The notes: generated from the letters alone by a model not told the origin. A stretch of 64,000 nt of DNA from Neobacillus drentensis NBRC 102427 (GCF_001591445.1 NZ_BCUX01000022.1:38775-102774); one strand, 5' to 3'; shown: positions 10,099-19,652, counted from the stretch's first letter. Program-made: numbers and translations.

Positions 10099-11550
10099 TT
10101 ATTTTTCCATTCTAACATGCATCATACCTTCGTTTTGCTGTGTAAATAAACTAGTCACTACAAATGCAGCAAGAGATAAGAAGATAGGGAGGACCACTGT
10201 GTGAAAACCAAAGGCATTTGGATAAAATTGATCGATTATAATATACGAACCCATCCCAATAACCATCGAAGTAATCGCTCCGTATTTGTTGCCCTTACTC
10301 CAATACAATCCTAAAATAACCGGCCAGATAAACACTGACTCGAGCCCCCCAAAGGAAAACAGGTTCAGCCAAACGATTAAATCAGGTGGACTTAACGAGA
10401 AGAGAATGACCACAATTCCAATAATCGCCGTCACACTGAAACTAACCTTTTTCACTTGGTCGTTCCCTGCATCAGGCTTGATGTAATTTAAATAGACATC
10501 TTTGACTAGTGCCGAGCTAACCAGAATTAACAGCGCATCCACTGTTGACATAATTGCAGCCATTGGTGCCGCGAGAACGATTCCAGCAGCGTATGGCGGC
10601 AGTACTTTCATCGATAACAATGGCATGACGGTATCGCCAATTTTCACACCTGGCAGAACCGGTCTTGCGAACACGCCAATGAGATGCATCCCCAGCATGA
10701 TAAAACCGACTACGATCGTTCCAATAATAATCGCATTGTGCATGGCCTTCGAATTTTTATAAGACATCGCTCGGACTGCAATTTGCGGCAGGCCGACAAC
10801 ACCAACCCCAACTAAAATCCAAAAAGAGGAGACAAAGGACGGTGTTAAACTTTGGTCTGCGCCAAACGGACTGATTAGGTCCGGATTTTCAGCCGCTAAG
10901 TCTGAGATAATCCTCGGGATTCCTCCACCTGCTTTAATTGTGGCGATGAGCAGGATTAACGTTCCCCCGAACATGACCACACCTTGGATTGTATCTGTTA
11001 TGGCAACTGCACGAAAGCCGCCGACAATCACAAAGACAAGCACGGAAAAGGCAAAGATTAATAGCGCCGTTGTATAAGGTAGGCCGGTTAAGCTTTCAAC
11101 CAACCGTGCCCCGCCAATCCATTGCGCGGTCATTGATGAAAACAGAAAGATGATAATACTTGCTGCCGAGAATAAAACGACCGCTTTGCTTTTATAGCGC
11201 TCTTTAAGAAAGTCAATCAAGGTGATGGCCTTGTACTGACGGGAGATAATTGCAAATTTCTTCCCTAATACCATTAACGTAAAATAGCCGGTTGCTAATT
11301 GGGCCATGGCAAGCAGCACCCAGCCTAGTCCTTTCGTATAAGCGATTCCGGGACCTCCAATAAAGCTGCTGGCGCTGCCATAGGTCGCCACCATCGTCAT
11401 CGCTAGAATGAATCCGCCCATTTGACGTTCCCCTAGAAAGTACTCCTCCAAGAAAGAATGAGATTTAATAACAAACTTGTTTGACCACATGCCAACAGCA
11501 AAGATAATCAATAAGAAAATTAGCAGCGGGGTAATGACGGCCCAGTTCAT
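10099..11550 (-). CDS. panF: Sodium/pantothenate symporter
   Basis: A 483-residue sodium:solute symporter with about 13 membrane helices. It carries the family motif GGFRAVAITDTIQGVVMFGG (about residues 187-206) and an N-terminus close to PanF (ATYGSASSFIGGPGIAY). It probably imports pantothenate for coenzyme A synthesis. The gene overlaps the upstream YhdT-like gene by 4 bases, the usual panF arrangement (yhdT-panF). Substrate is inferred from homology and the partner gene. Confidence 0.88.
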   Translation of the reverse strand: MNWAVITPLLIFLLIIFAVGMWSNKFVIKSHSFLEEYFLGERQMGGFILAMTMVATYGSASSFIGGPGIAYTKGLGWVLLAMAQLATGYFTLMVLGKKFAIISRQYKAITLIDFLKERYKSKAVVLFSAASIIIFLFSSMTAQWIGGARLVESLTGLPYTTALLIFAFSVLVFVIVGGFRAVAITDTIQGVVMFGGTLILLIATIKAGGGIPRIISDLAAENPDLISPFGADQSLTPSFVSSFWILVGVGVVGLPQIAVRAMSYKNSKAMHNAIIIGTIVVGFIMLGMHLIGVFARPVLPGVKIGDTVMPLLSMKVLPPYAAGIVLAAPMAAIMSTVDALLILVSSALVKDVYLNYIKPDAGNDQVKKVSFSVTAIIGIVVILFSLSPPDLIVWLNLFSFGGLESVFIWPVILGLYWSKGNKYGAITSMVIGMGSYIIIDQFYPNAFGFHTVVLPIFLSLAAFVVTSLFTQQNEGMMHVRMEK

Positions 11551-11831
11551 TTGGTCTCCCCCTCTTCCTCTTCAAAGGAAACATCCTTGAATAAAAATTT
11601 GACTGTAAAAATAACGAGGATGATCATAACAATAAAGCCTAAAATACAGCTGTAAAAAAACCAGGCGGGCAACCCAAATATGTACGAATATTGTTCTACT
11701 TTTGCCGATCCAAGCCCGTAGGCAAAACCATACCACCAAATAAAATTAATTAAAACAAGAATAATTCCAATCAGGGCTTCCCTGTGCGCAATTTTGAAAC
11801 GCTTGTCCTGCTGACTTTCCCTTTTTTTCAT
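11547..11831 (-). CDS. YhdT family (DUF997) small membrane protein
   Basis: This 94-residue protein has two membrane helices, a Lys/Arg-rich N-terminus (KKRESQQDKRFKIAHREA) and the FIWWYGFAYGLGS segment typical of DUF997/YhdT. The start ATG follows CAGGAGGA. It overlaps panF by 4 bases and is probably translationally coupled to it. The family accompanies PanF in many bacteria. Its role is not established. Confidence 0.85.
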   Translation of the reverse strand: MKKRESQQDKRFKIAHREALIGIILVLINFIWWYGFAYGLGSAKVEQYSYIFGLPAWFFYSCILGFIVMIILVIFTVKFLFKDVSFEEEEGETK

Positions 11832-11968
11832 GTGAATCCTCCTGGGTGAAAACTAACTTCAACATCATCATGTTATTTTAACCAATAATGAAAAAATATC
11901 CAATTTAAAACTATCGAAAAAAGAATAGCCGTCGCATCCATCGCTATGTTAATAGGTCTGTTTTACCC

Positions 11969-12706
11969 TTAGTGATGTGCAGGAAGAAGCCGTAAGAAAT
12001 AATGCATACCTACCAATCCCAATATTACGATTAGTACTACTTTTCCTTTCGGGAGGTTTTTTGATTTTTTCCAAATTAATTCATATAATGTGATATACCC
12101 CATTGTTCCCATCGTTACTCCCATCATAATGGTATTCCACTTTAATGAATCGATTTTCATATTTAGTCCCATAAAAATATTTATGCCAATAACAATGGAG
12201 AGTGTGAAGCAAAAAATTGAAAATAATTTGTTCTTCTCTTTTATAAGTGGAATCGATGCCATGATAATCATGCCCTCCGGGACATTATGTAGAATAAATG
12301 CCATTAACAATCCATGGTTAATCATATCTCCTGTTTTCAGGCTCGTTCCAAAAGAAATCCCTGTCGGAATGTTATGAATGATTAATGCTATTAATAATAG
12401 ATACATGGTATCTTGGTGTCTCGAATGATGATTAGAATTATGATGTAAAAAAACTTCCAGCAATACCATTATAAAAATACCGATTGAAATACCTGTAAAA
12501 ATTCCGATGATCTGAAATTGTCTAAATATATCCGGAAGTAATTCAAATGCAAATAAACCGAGAAGCAAACCTCCACAAAGAATCTGTAAATACAAAGTGT
12601 TTCTATTAAATAAACGGAACATGAATTGGATTGAACTTCCTCCAAGAAACATCCCAACAAAAATAAGCCAAGCCACAAACGAGCTTAACTTAATTTCTTC
12701 AATCAT
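11969..12706 (-). CDS. ZIP family divalent metal transporter
   Basis: This 245-residue protein has eight predicted membrane helices. It carries both ZIP metal-binding motifs, HNIPTGISFG in helix 4 and HNVPEGMIIM in helix 5, and a His-rich cytoplasmic loop (HHNSNHHSRHQ, about residues 87-97). It probably moves zinc or another divalent cation into or out of the cytoplasm. It neighbours a CzrA-type regulator, CzcD and the cad genes, so it belongs to a metal-homeostasis cluster. The start ATG follows AAAGGGGGGG. Confidence 0.85.
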   Translation of the reverse strand: MIEEIKLSSFVAWLIFVGMFLGGSSIQFMFRLFNRNTLYLQILCGGLLLGLFAFELLPDIFRQFQIIGIFTGISIGIFIMVLLEVFLHHNSNHHSRHQDTMYLLLIALIIHNIPTGISFGTSLKTGDMINHGLLMAFILHNVPEGMIIMASIPLIKEKNKLFSIFCFTLSIVIGINIFMGLNMKIDSLKWNTIMMGVTMGTMGYITLYELIWKKSKNLPKGKVVLIVILGLVGMHYFLRLLPAHH

Positions 12707-12739
12707 TCAGTCCCCCCCCCTTTAAAACAATAAAAACAG

Positions 12740-12810
12740 CAACTCCTAAATGGAAACTGCTGCTTTGTCCTATTATTTATATTGTCCCTTCAGGTTGTTG
12801 AGAACCTGAA
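12740..12810 (-). promoter_or_regulatory. Hairpins in the leader of the ZIP gene
   Basis: Two inverted repeats lie upstream of the ZIP gene on the minus strand. TTCAGGTT/AACCTGAA spans 12789-12810. A CAGCA/TGCTG stem followed by TTTTT (about 12735-12765) resembles a leader attenuator. Either could regulate the ZIP gene; neither matches a riboswitch I recognise. Confidence 0.35.
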
Positions 12811-12888
12811 AAAAGCCGGAGTATCATGAACCTCTGAGAAAATCAAAAATCCAAAAACTCCATGATTTTTCTTAAGTCTAAATACAGT

Positions 12889-12894
12889 TATAAT
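12889..12894 (+). promoter_or_regulatory. -10 box of the CzrA-like gene
   Basis: A TATAAT hexamer lies 24 bases before the TTG start. The -35 region about 17 bases upstream is weak (TTTTTC), which fits a regulated promoter. Confidence 0.5.
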
Positions 12895-12918
12895 ATATTA
12901 GGCAGGAGGTTGATTCGA

Positions 12919-13239
12919 TTGGAAAAAGATAAAAATCAAGATAAAAGTCAATCCATGGATGAGGAAACACTTTTCATCGTTTCACAAACGTTTAAAGCCC
13001 TTTCTGATCCCACCAGAATACGGATATTGTATTTATTATTTCAAGGAGAGCATTCGGTTAATGAAATAGCCGAAAAACTTTCGTTGCTTCAATCCACGGT
13101 TTCCCATCAACTGAGATTCCTTAAAAATCTTCGTTTAGTTAAATTCAGAAGGGAAGGAACCACTTTATTTTATACCCATGATGACGAACATGTGATGGAC
13201 ATTTTAAGACAAACCATTGAACATGCCCTGCATCACTAA
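12919..13239 (+). CDS. czrA: CzrA-like ArsR/SmtB zinc/cadmium-sensing repressor
   Basis: This 106-residue winged-helix repressor has a recognition segment [19 protein letters not shown]. The C-terminal helix 5 sensor site is intact: DEH then HALH reproduces the Asp84-x-His86 and His97-x-x-His100 ligands of Staphylococcus aureus CzrA. The start is TTG at 12919, nine bases after GGAGG; the open frame upstream covers the promoter. It converges on czcD, whose end it overlaps by 4 bases. It should repress czcD until Zn, Cd or Co binds. Confidence 0.85.
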   Translation: MEKDKNQDKSQSMDEETLFIVSQTFKALSDPTRIRILYLLFQGEHSVNEIAEKLSLLQSTVSHQLRFLKNLRLVKFRREGTTLFYTHDDEHVMDILRQTIEHALHH

Positions 13240-14165
13240 TTACAGACTCCATGATGGCTAGGGCAGCCAATTTCCTTTTGTTCTACCTGGATGGTACTAT
13301 GTTCAATCCCAAAATCGTCATGAAGAATGGACTGTGCCTTCCTAAGAATGGCATCGTGCAGTCCCTCTCCTTCAATGGCAATATGGCAGCTTAACATTGG
13401 CATTCCTGATGTAATGGACCAGATGTGTAAGTCATGCACTTCATTAACAAATGGGATAGTTAACAAGGAACTTTTCACCTTTTCCGCGTCTATTTGTAGT
13501 GGTGCTCCTTCCATTAATACATGAAACGACTCTTTCGTCACTCTCCATCCGCTTATCAAGACAAGAATGGCTACAATCACACTGGCAATAGGATCCGCTA
13601 TCCCCCATCCGAAGAAGTAAATCAATAACGCTGCAATAATGGCACCAACAGAGCCTAGCATGTCGCCAATTACATGCAAGAAAGCACTTCTTACATTTAA
13701 GTTGTCTTCTTTGTCGCCTTTCATTAAAATCCAGGCAGCAATAATATTCACAAGTAATCCAATGACGGAAATTGAAAGCATTCCCAAGCTTTGTACTTCT
13801 GGTGGATTAGTCAAACGGCTGTACGCCTCAACAAAAATATAAAGAGAAATACCGATTAACGCGATTCCGTTTAAAGCAGCCGCGATAATTTCAAACCTTT
13901 TATATCCGTAAGTATTAGTTTGCGTTGCTTTCTGTTCTCCCAGTTTAATCGCAAAAAAACTTAAACCCAGAGCAACAGAGTCACTTAGCATATGTCCCGC
14001 ATCCGAGAGTAGTGCTAAGCTATTTGTTATAATCCCTCCAGCAACTTCAACAAACATAAAAGCTGTAATTAACAGAAATGCGGAAAAAAGTGCCTTCTTG
14101 TTTCCTGTATGGTGATGATGATGGCCATGCCCATCACCATGTGAATGTCCATGATGGTGTCCCAT
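13236..14165 (-). CDS. czcD: Cation diffusion facilitator CzcD (Zn/Cd/Co efflux)
   Basis: A 309-residue CDF exporter with six membrane helices, an extremely His-rich N-terminus (14 His in the first 21 residues), the transport-site motifs [11 protein letters not shown] (helix 2) and HVIGDMLGS (helix 5), and a C-terminal cytoplasmic metal-binding domain (about 215-309). It exchanges Zn, Cd or Co for protons or potassium. An ArsR-type operator lies just upstream and the regulator gene is convergent. Confidence 0.93.
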   Translation of the reverse strand: MGHHHGHSHGDGHGHHHHHTGNKKALFSAFLLITAFMFVEVAGGIITNSLALLSDAGHMLSDSVALGLSFFAIKLGEQKATQTNTYGYKRFEIIAAALNGIALIGISLYIFVEAYSRLTNPPEVQSLGMLSISVIGLLVNIIAAWILMKGDKEDNLNVRSAFLHVIGDMLGSVGAIIAALLIYFFGWGIADPIASVIVAILVLISGWRVTKESFHVLMEGAPLQIDAEKVKSSLLTIPFVNEVHDLHIWSITSGMPMLSCHIAIEGEGLHDAILRKAQSILHDDFGIEHSTIQVEQKEIGCPSHHGVCN

Positions 14166-14181
14166 TTCTAAACCCCCATTT

Positions 14182-14207
14182 TATATATGAATATATGCTC
14201 ATATATA
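14182..14207. promoter_or_regulatory. CzrA-type operator of czcD
   Basis: A perfect inverted repeat, TATATATGA and TCATATATA around an 8-base centre, lies 17 bases before the czcD start. The TGA-N8-TCA core has the symmetry of ArsR/SmtB operators. Confidence 0.65.
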
Positions 14208-14304
14208 TAGTATGATTTATAAACCGCTAATGTTCAATCATTTTTTTGCTTGTTTATCTTTTCCTATTTCTTCTGCTATTATAGAGCATTCACTCCAACA
14301 AACA

Positions 14305-14340
14305 GCAAAAAGCAGAAGAACCCCCTTGAGATTCCTCTGC
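14305..14340 (-). terminator. Terminator of cadCA
   Basis: GCAGAGGAA and TTCTTCTGC (one wobble pair) form a stem followed by TTTTTG on the minus strand, 70 bases after the cadA stop. Confidence 0.7.
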
Positions 14341-14409
14341 CTTTGTATTATTTAATATTATGTTTTTTCTTTAAACCTTTAAAGGCTTCCCATTCAGGGA
14401 AGTCCGATA

Positions 14410-16551
14410 TCATTTGTCCTTTACTCGGAGAAGTCGTAAACCATTAAGCGTCACAATAAGTGTGGCTCCCATGTCTGCAAATATCGCGATCCATAGGGTT
14501 AACCAACCCGGAATCACTAATAACAAGGCTAATAGTTTGATTCCAAGAGAGAAAGTAATATTCTGCTTAATGATATATAAGGCTTTCCTGCTTAGCTTCA
14601 ACGTAAATGGCAGTTTCCCTAAATCATCTGCCATTAAAGCAATATCTGCCGTTTCGAGAGCTGTATCCGTTCCAGCTCCTCCCATGGCGATCCCAACGGT
14701 CGATGCAGCTAAAGCCGGTGCATCATTTACACCGTCACCAACCATGGCCACACGGTCAAATTTGTTTCTTAGTTCTTTAATAAACGCCAATTTATCTTGA
14801 GGTAAAAGATCTGCTTGTATATCTGAAACCCCTACCTGCTTACCAATCGCATTGGCGGTCCCTTTGTTATCACCCGTTAACATGATTGTTTTTTCAATAC
14901 CTAATGAGTGAAGTTTCTGTATTACATCTTTACTGTTCCCTCTCACTTCGTCTGCAACTGCGAGCAGTGCTAATATTTCTGTTGCAGTACCAGCCACCAT
15001 TACTGTTTTTCCTTTATTTTGCAGGTCAGAAATGGTTGCTTTTAGATTCGATGGAATTCCATTTGGTAAGATCTCATCGAATAAATTAGGACTGCCCACA
15101 TAGTACATTTTATCGTTGACTCTACCTTTGATTCCTTTACCTGTAATCGAAGAAAAGTCTTCAATCACCAGACCTTGATAAGGTAAGTTTTCCTGCTCTG
15201 CTTTCTTCATAATCGCAGAAGCCAAAGGATGCTGAGAACCATTTTCTAAAGCAGCGATAATGGAAAGTAGTTCATTCGAATTCGAATTAGAATTTGGTTG
15301 AGGTAGATAATCCGTTACAACAGGTATTCCTTCGGTTAAGGTACCTGTTTTATCAAAGGCAATCGCTTTAATTGCTCCCATTTCCTCTAAATGAATCCCA
15401 CCTTTGATCAGAACCCCGTTTCGTGCAGCATTACCGATCGCAGTAACTATGGACACCGGAGTGGAAATGACTAGAGCACAAGGACAACCAACCACTAATA
15501 CTGCAAGACCCTGATAAACCCATTTACTCCAATCCCCATCAAATAAAAGTGGTGGGAGTACGGCTACTAACAGCGATATGAACATAATTACAGGTGTATA
15601 ATACTTGGCAAAGCGATCGACAAATGCTTGAGATGGAGCCTTTTCTGCTTGAGCCTCCTCAACAAGGTGAATAATTTTTGCAATAGTCGTATCGTCCACA
15701 TGTTTGGTAACTTTGACTTCAAGCAGTCCTTCTTCATTTAATGTTCCTGCGAACACTTCTTCATCGATGGTTTTCGAAACCGGAACAGATTCACCTGTAA
15801 TTGCAGCTTGATTTACAGACGATAATCCTTTTACAACTGTTCCATCCATGGCGATTTTCTGGCCCGGTTTTACAATTAAAATATCCCCAATCTGAATATC
15901 GTCCACTTCTACTGTAAATTCTTGATTACCTCTTCGGATTAATGCTTCTTTTGGAGCAATATCCATTAAGGAACGAATCGATTGTCTCGCTTTATCCATT
16001 GAATAGGATTCCAGAACCTCACTAATCGCAAACAAGATGACAACGGTTGCTCCTTCTCCCCACTCACCGATAATGGCTGCTCCGATAACGGCGATTGTCA
16101 TCAAGGTTCTCATATCAAATTCTAAACGGAAAAAGTTTTTCAATCCCGTCGTAAATAGGCGATGACCACCCACTAGGATAGCAGCTCCATAAGCTAAAAT
16201 CGAAGAGATGCTCTCTTCCCCATTTATTTGTGCTGATACCCATCCAATCAGCATGAAAACCAATGAGGCGATAACAGATGAATGTTTTTTCAAAAACGGT
16301 TCTTTTTTCTCTTCAAATCTTTGTTTTTCAGGAATGACTTTTATATTTTCAAAAGCCCCTGCTTTCTCTATTTCCGCTATAGTTGTTTCACCATAAACTG
16401 TAAGTTTAGAAGCACCGAAATTCACACTTGCATTAGCAACACCATCCAGGTGTTGTACGTTCTTTTCGAACTTAGTGGCACAGCCGGCTCAGGTGAATCC
16501 CTGGACACGGTAAACTGTTTTGTCATTTGTTTTTTCCAAAGCGTTACTCAT
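14410..16551 (-). CDS. cadA: CadA cadmium/zinc P1B-type ATPase with in-frame TGA at codon 21
   Basis: CadA expels Cd(II), Zn(II) and Pb(II) with ATP. The full frame is 713 codons, a normal length, and carries CPCALVIST in the membrane path, DKTGTLTEG with the phosphorylated Asp, TGES, and [11 protein letters not shown]. The natural start is the ATG at 16551, overlapping the cadC stop (ATGAGTAA) behind AGGTGG. Codon 21 is TGA where homologues have the first Cys of the HMA-domain GFTCxxC motif; Cys24 follows. Without readthrough, only a protein lacking the start of the HMA domain could be made (from GTG at 16425, no good ribosome binding site). It may be a nonsense mutation, a sequencing error or selenocysteine. 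Confidence 0.85.
16459..16491 (-). other. In-frame TGA of cadA with SECIS-like hairpin
   Basis: The TGA is at 16491-16489. Downstream on the minus strand GTTC and GAAC enclose the loop GAAAA (16471-16459). The loop starts 21 bases after TGA and has G first, compatible with the bacterial SECIS pattern as I recall it. A second hairpin, CAACACC/GGTGTTG, follows at 16455-16437. The 4-bp stem is short, so chance is possible. Confidence 0.35.
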
Positions 16552-16912
16552 TGTGTTCCACCTCCTTTTGATGCGTAAAAGCAATTTGAATCAGTTGTCT
16601 CACATGATCATCATCTAGTGAATAAAAGACTAATTTTCCTTCTTTGCGGTATTTGGCTAATCCCAAATTACGAAGAAGTCGTAAATGATGAGATGCAGTA
16701 GCTGTGGTACATCCCACAATGTTGGCAACATCACATACGCATAATTCATCTTCTTTACTTAAGGAATACGCAATCTTAATTCGGGTATCATCGGATAACA
16801 CTTTAAATATTTGTGAAACGGCCATTGTATTTTGCGCGGAAACTAAATCCTTTACCCGTTTTACTTTATCTTCATCTACGCAGGTTACTTCACATATATC
16901 ATCATACTTCAA
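16544..16912 (-). CDS. cadC: CadC ArsR-family cadmium/lead/zinc repressor
   Basis: This 122-residue winged-helix repressor has Cys7, Cys11, Cys58 and Cys60 (ICEVTC and ELCVCD), the same positions as the Cd/Pb/Bi site of plasmid pI258 CadC. The recognition helix is TTATASHHLRLLRNLG. It precedes cadA with an 8-base overlap. Two sites matching the CadC operator lie upstream, so the operon should be derepressed by Cd, Pb or Zn. Confidence 0.95.
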   Translation of the reverse strand: MKYDDICEVTCVDEDKVKRVKDLVSAQNTMAVSQIFKVLSDDTRIKIAYSLSKEDELCVCDVANIVGCTTATASHHLRLLRNLGLAKYRKEGKLVFYSLDDDHVRQLIQIAFTHQKEVEHNE

Positions 16913-16928
16913 TAGTGTGCCTCCTTAA

Positions 16929-16944
16929 TCAAACGCCTATTTGA
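16929..16944. promoter_or_regulatory. CadC-like operator, proximal
   Basis: TCAAAC-GCCT-ATTTGA, one mismatch from the inverted repeat TCAAAT-N4-ATTTGA, lies 17 bases before cadC. Confidence 0.55.
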
Positions 16945-16974
16945 ATATTAGTATATGCAGTTCCATCTGGTTGG

Positions 16975-16990
16975 TCAAATGTTTATTTGA
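16975..16990. promoter_or_regulatory. CadC-like operator, distal
   Basis: TCAAAT-GTTT-ATTTGA is a perfect inverted repeat with the arm sequence and spacing of the pI258 CadC operator. Confidence 0.7.
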
Positions 16991-17117
16991 ATGTTTTATC
17001 ATAAAAAAATTTTTTATCGACAGGAAGGTTGTACCCCTGCAAATAAGCAGTTACAGACAACAAAGTTGATTGGTTCAGCTTTGAATATTTTTAATTTTCC
17101 AACTATAAATAAAGCTA

Positions 17118-17147
17118 TTGTATTCTTTATTATTATAGCGTTATAAT
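17118..17147 (+). promoter_or_regulatory. Sigma-A promoter of the amino-acid ABC operon
   Basis: TTGTAT, an 18-base spacer and TATAAT lie 70 bases before the first gene. The leader shows no T-box or riboswitch that I recognise. Confidence 0.6.
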
Positions 17148-17216
17148 ATGGTAGTCTAATAATACGGTAACGTACTAAAGTGAATTAAAAAAAATAGATA
17201 AGGTGGCTGGTCTAAG

Positions 17217-17993
17217 ATGAAACGTTTAATACCTATGATTCTAGTAATAGCAGCACTATTCTCGATTCTTACAGGATGCTCGTCTAAATCAGAAGGAGCA
17301 AAGGACAAAACGCTCGTGATTGGGATCGATGATAAGTTTGCTCCGATGGGTTTCCGCGATGAGAATAATAAGATTGTTGGTTTTGATATCGATTACGCAA
17401 AGGCAGCAGCGGAAAAGATGGGGAAAAAGGTTAAATTCCAACCAATCGATTGGAGTACGAAGGAAGCTGAACTTAGCAGCGGCAGGATTGACCTCATTTG
17501 GAACGGATACACTATTACAGATGAACGTAAACAGAAAGTTCTTTTCACCAAGCCCTATTTAAAAAATGCACAGGTGGTTGTTACATTAGCTGATTCAAAA
17601 ATTACAAAACTTGATGATTTAACGGGTAAGGTTGTTGGCCTGCAAACATTATCATCTGCATCAGATGCTTTGAATGCAGCACCTATCAAGAAAAAAATTA
17701 AGACTGTTACCGAGTTTTCTGATAATGTCCAAGCTCTGACTGATTTAAAAAGCGGCCGTTTGGATGCGGTAGTTATTGATGAAGTGGTTATCGATTATTA
17801 TATGAAAAAAGAAAAAGAAGCCTTTAAAATTCTCGATGAATCGCTTGCTCCCGAAGAATACGGAATTGGCGTGAAAAAAGGGAATGATGCATTACTTGAA
17901 AAGCTGCAAAAAGCACTCGATGATATGAATGAAGATGGCTCCGCTGCAACTATTTCGAAAAAATGGTTTGGCGAAAATAAAGTATTAAACTAA
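17217..17993 (+). CDS. Amino-acid ABC transporter substrate-binding lipoprotein
   Basis: A 258-residue family-3 solute-binding protein with a signal peptide and lipobox LTGC (Cys about residue 21). The binding fold begins LVIGIDDKFAPMGFRDENNKIVGFDIDYAKAAAEKMG and includes the SGRIDLIWNGYTIT segment. It captures a polar amino acid or cystine outside the membrane and delivers it to the permease downstream. The start ATG follows AAGGTGG. The exact substrate cannot be told from sequence. Acylation needs Lgt. Confidence 0.9.
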   Translation: MKRLIPMILVIAALFSILTGCSSKSEGAKDKTLVIGIDDKFAPMGFRDENNKIVGFDIDYAKAAAEKMGKKVKFQPIDWSTKEAELSSGRIDLIWNGYTITDERKQKVLFTKPYLKNAQVVVTLADSKITKLDDLTGKVVGLQTLSSASDALNAAPIKKKIKTVTEFSDNVQALTDLKSGRLDAVVIDEVVIDYYMKKEKEAFKILDESLAPEEYGIGVKKGNDALLEKLQKALDDMNEDGSAATISKKWFGENKVLN

Positions 17994-18008
17994 TACCGAA
18001 TATAAGGC

Positions 18009-18037
18009 AAACAGGATTTCCACGGGGAACCCTGTTT
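18009..18037 (+). terminator. Intercistronic hairpin between binding protein and permease genes
   Basis: AAACAGG and CCTGTTT form a stem followed by TTGCTTTT. A partial terminator or mRNA-stabilising hairpin here would give more binding protein than permease, as is usual for such operons. Confidence 0.55.
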
Positions 18038-18057
18038 TGCTTTTGGAGGAACCTTCT

Positions 18058-18717
18058 ATGTCTTTTGACTATCTAATTTCCATACTTAAACCAATGCTCG
18101 AAGGGGCACAGATGACCGTACTCTTATTTATCATTGCGATTGTGGTTTCGATTCCACTCGGGTTTATTTTAACCCTGTCAGCCGGCAGTCGTTTTAAGCC
18201 GCTGTCACTAATCGCCCAAGGCTATATTTATGTGATGCGCGGTACACCGCTCTTGCTTCAACTGTTATTTATTTGCTTCGGGCTGCCAATGATTCCGGTA
18301 GTAGGAGAATACTTAGTTTTGGACCGCTTTGTCGCAGCTTGTTTAGGTTTTATTTTGAACTATGCCGCCTATTTTGCGGAAATCTTTCGCGGCGGGCTTC
18401 TTGCGATTGATAAAGGTCAATATGAGGCATCGCAAGTGCTCGGCCTAAATAAATGGCAGACGTTGACAAAGGTGATCCTGCCGCAAATGTTCCGAATCGC
18501 TCTTCCATCTGTCGCGAACGAATCGGTGACACTGGTTAAGGATACTGCCCTGCTATATGCTGTTGCCGTACCGGAATTATTGCATTTTGCGCAGACAGCT
18601 GTAAATCGTGATTTTACCATCGTCCCATTCTTTGTCGCCGGTATCATTTATTTAATCATGACTCTCCTTTTAACGATGGTCTTTAAGTGGCTTGAAAAAC
18701 GGTTCAAATTTGAATAG
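18058..18717 (+). CDS. Amino-acid ABC transporter permease
   Basis: A 219-residue His/Glu/Arg/opine-type permease with five membrane helices and the EAA loop (GQYEASQVLGLNKWQTLTKVILPQ, about residues 120-143). One subunit type would act as a homodimer. The start is the ATG at 18058 after TTGGAGGA; the frame upstream is open but covers the hairpin. It lies in the middle of the binding protein-permease-ATPase operon. Confidence 0.92.
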   Translation: MSFDYLISILKPMLEGAQMTVLLFIIAIVVSIPLGFILTLSAGSRFKPLSLIAQGYIYVMRGTPLLLQLLFICFGLPMIPVVGEYLVLDRFVAACLGFILNYAAYFAEIFRGGLLAIDKGQYEASQVLGLNKWQTLTKVILPQMFRIALPSVANESVTLVKDTALLYAVAVPELLHFAQTAVNRDFTIVPFFVAGIIYLIMTLLLTMVFKWLEKRFKFE

Positions 18718-18732
18718 AAAGGAGTGGTATCT

Positions 18733-19479
18733 ATGCCTATCATTGAAATAGCTAACTTGAAGAAATCATATGGGAATTTGGATGTCTTAAAACAGATTAC
18801 CTTTGATGTAAATAAAAATGATGTGGTTGCCGTGATTGGTCCCTCCGGTTCTGGGAAAAGTACGATGCTTCGCAGTTTGGTATATCTTGAAAAAATTGAC
18901 GATGGCACGATTTGTGTCGCAGGCAATCATCTGGTTAAGGACGGGGCCTATGCTAAACCGCAGGAGATTAAAGAGATCAACGCAAAAATGGGCATGGTCT
19001 TTCAGCATTTTAACCTCTTCCCGCATCTCACAGTGAAAGAAAATTTAGAACTTGCTCCAAAAATGCTGAAGGAAGAATCACCCGCTCAAATTCAACAAAG
19101 AAGCAGTGAACTTCTCAAGAAAATCGGGCTTACCGACCGAGCAACTGCCTATCCGGCCAAGCTCTCAGGCGGACAAAAACAGCGAGTTGCCATTGCCAGG
19201 GCACTGATGTTAAACCCAGAAATTCTATTGTTCGATGAGCCCACCTCTGCTTTAGACCCGGAATTAACCGGTGAAGTATTAAATGTTATGAAGGATCTGG
19301 CGGAAGAACACATGACAATGATTGTAGTGACACATGAGATGGGATTCGCCAAGGAAGTAGCCAACCGGGTTATTTTTATGGATAATGGGGAAATTGTTGA
19401 ATCCGGTTCGCCCGCCGAGCTGTTTACAAATCCTAAGAATGAACGAACAAAGACTTTCTTGAAACGTAGTTTAAAATAA
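18733..19479 (+). CDS. Amino-acid ABC transporter ATP-binding protein
   Basis: A 248-residue ATPase with Walker [10 protein letters not shown] (about residue 34), Q-loop [10 protein letters not shown], signature [15 protein letters not shown], Walker [15 protein letters not shown] and the switch His in VTHEM. It is of the GlnQ/ArtM polar amino-acid type. The start is the ATG at 18733, eight bases after AAAGGAG; a GTG at 18724 lies within that site. It ends the operon before a strong terminator. Confidence 0.95.
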   Translation: MPIIEIANLKKSYGNLDVLKQITFDVNKNDVVAVIGPSGSGKSTMLRSLVYLEKIDDGTICVAGNHLVKDGAYAKPQEIKEINAKMGMVFQHFNLFPHLTVKENLELAPKMLKEESPAQIQQRSSELLKKIGLTDRATAYPAKLSGGQKQRVAIARALMLNPEILLFDEPTSALDPELTGEVLNVMKDLAEEHMTMIVVTHEMGFAKEVANRVIFMDNGEIVESGSPAELFTNPKNERTKTFLKRSLK

Positions 19480-19491
19480 TATCGAACAAAT

Positions 19492-19520
19492 AAAACGGCT
19501 GATTCCTCAGCCGTTTTTTA
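19492..19520 (+). terminator. Terminator of the amino-acid ABC operon
   Basis: AAAACGGCTGA and TCAGCCGTTTT form a perfect stem around TTCC, with a T-run. It faces the end of the cyd genes and may serve both directions. Confidence 0.9.
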
Positions 19521-19536
19521 TATGCACTTTTCTAGT

Positions 19537-19647
19537 TTATTTTTCCACAGACTCATCTTTCGGAGCAATCCAGAACGCCACGGCTATAGAGGCAAGCATT
19601 ACAAGAAATGGTGCATAGAAAAGTAAGAAATCATCCAAAACGTTCAT
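19537..19647 (-). CDS. cydS: Cytochrome bd oxidase small subunit CydS
   Basis: A 36-residue protein, MNVLDDFLLFYAPFLVMLAS followed by IAVAFWIAPKDESVEK. It has one membrane helix and a charged C-terminus. The ATG lies 5 bases after the cydB stop, behind TTAGGGGGG. In Geobacillus the bd oxidase structure contains a single-helix subunit CydS encoded at this place, which stabilises haem b558. Size, topology and position all fit. It is the last gene of the operon. Confidence 0.85.
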   Translation of the reverse strand: MNVLDDFLLFYAPFLVMLASIAVAFWIAPKDESVEK

Positions 19648-19652
19648 CCCCC

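Noticed and set aside
14410..16425. CadA starting at GTG 16425
   Set aside because: No ribosome binding site there; homology to the HMA domain continues upstream in the same frame to the ATG overlapping cadC.
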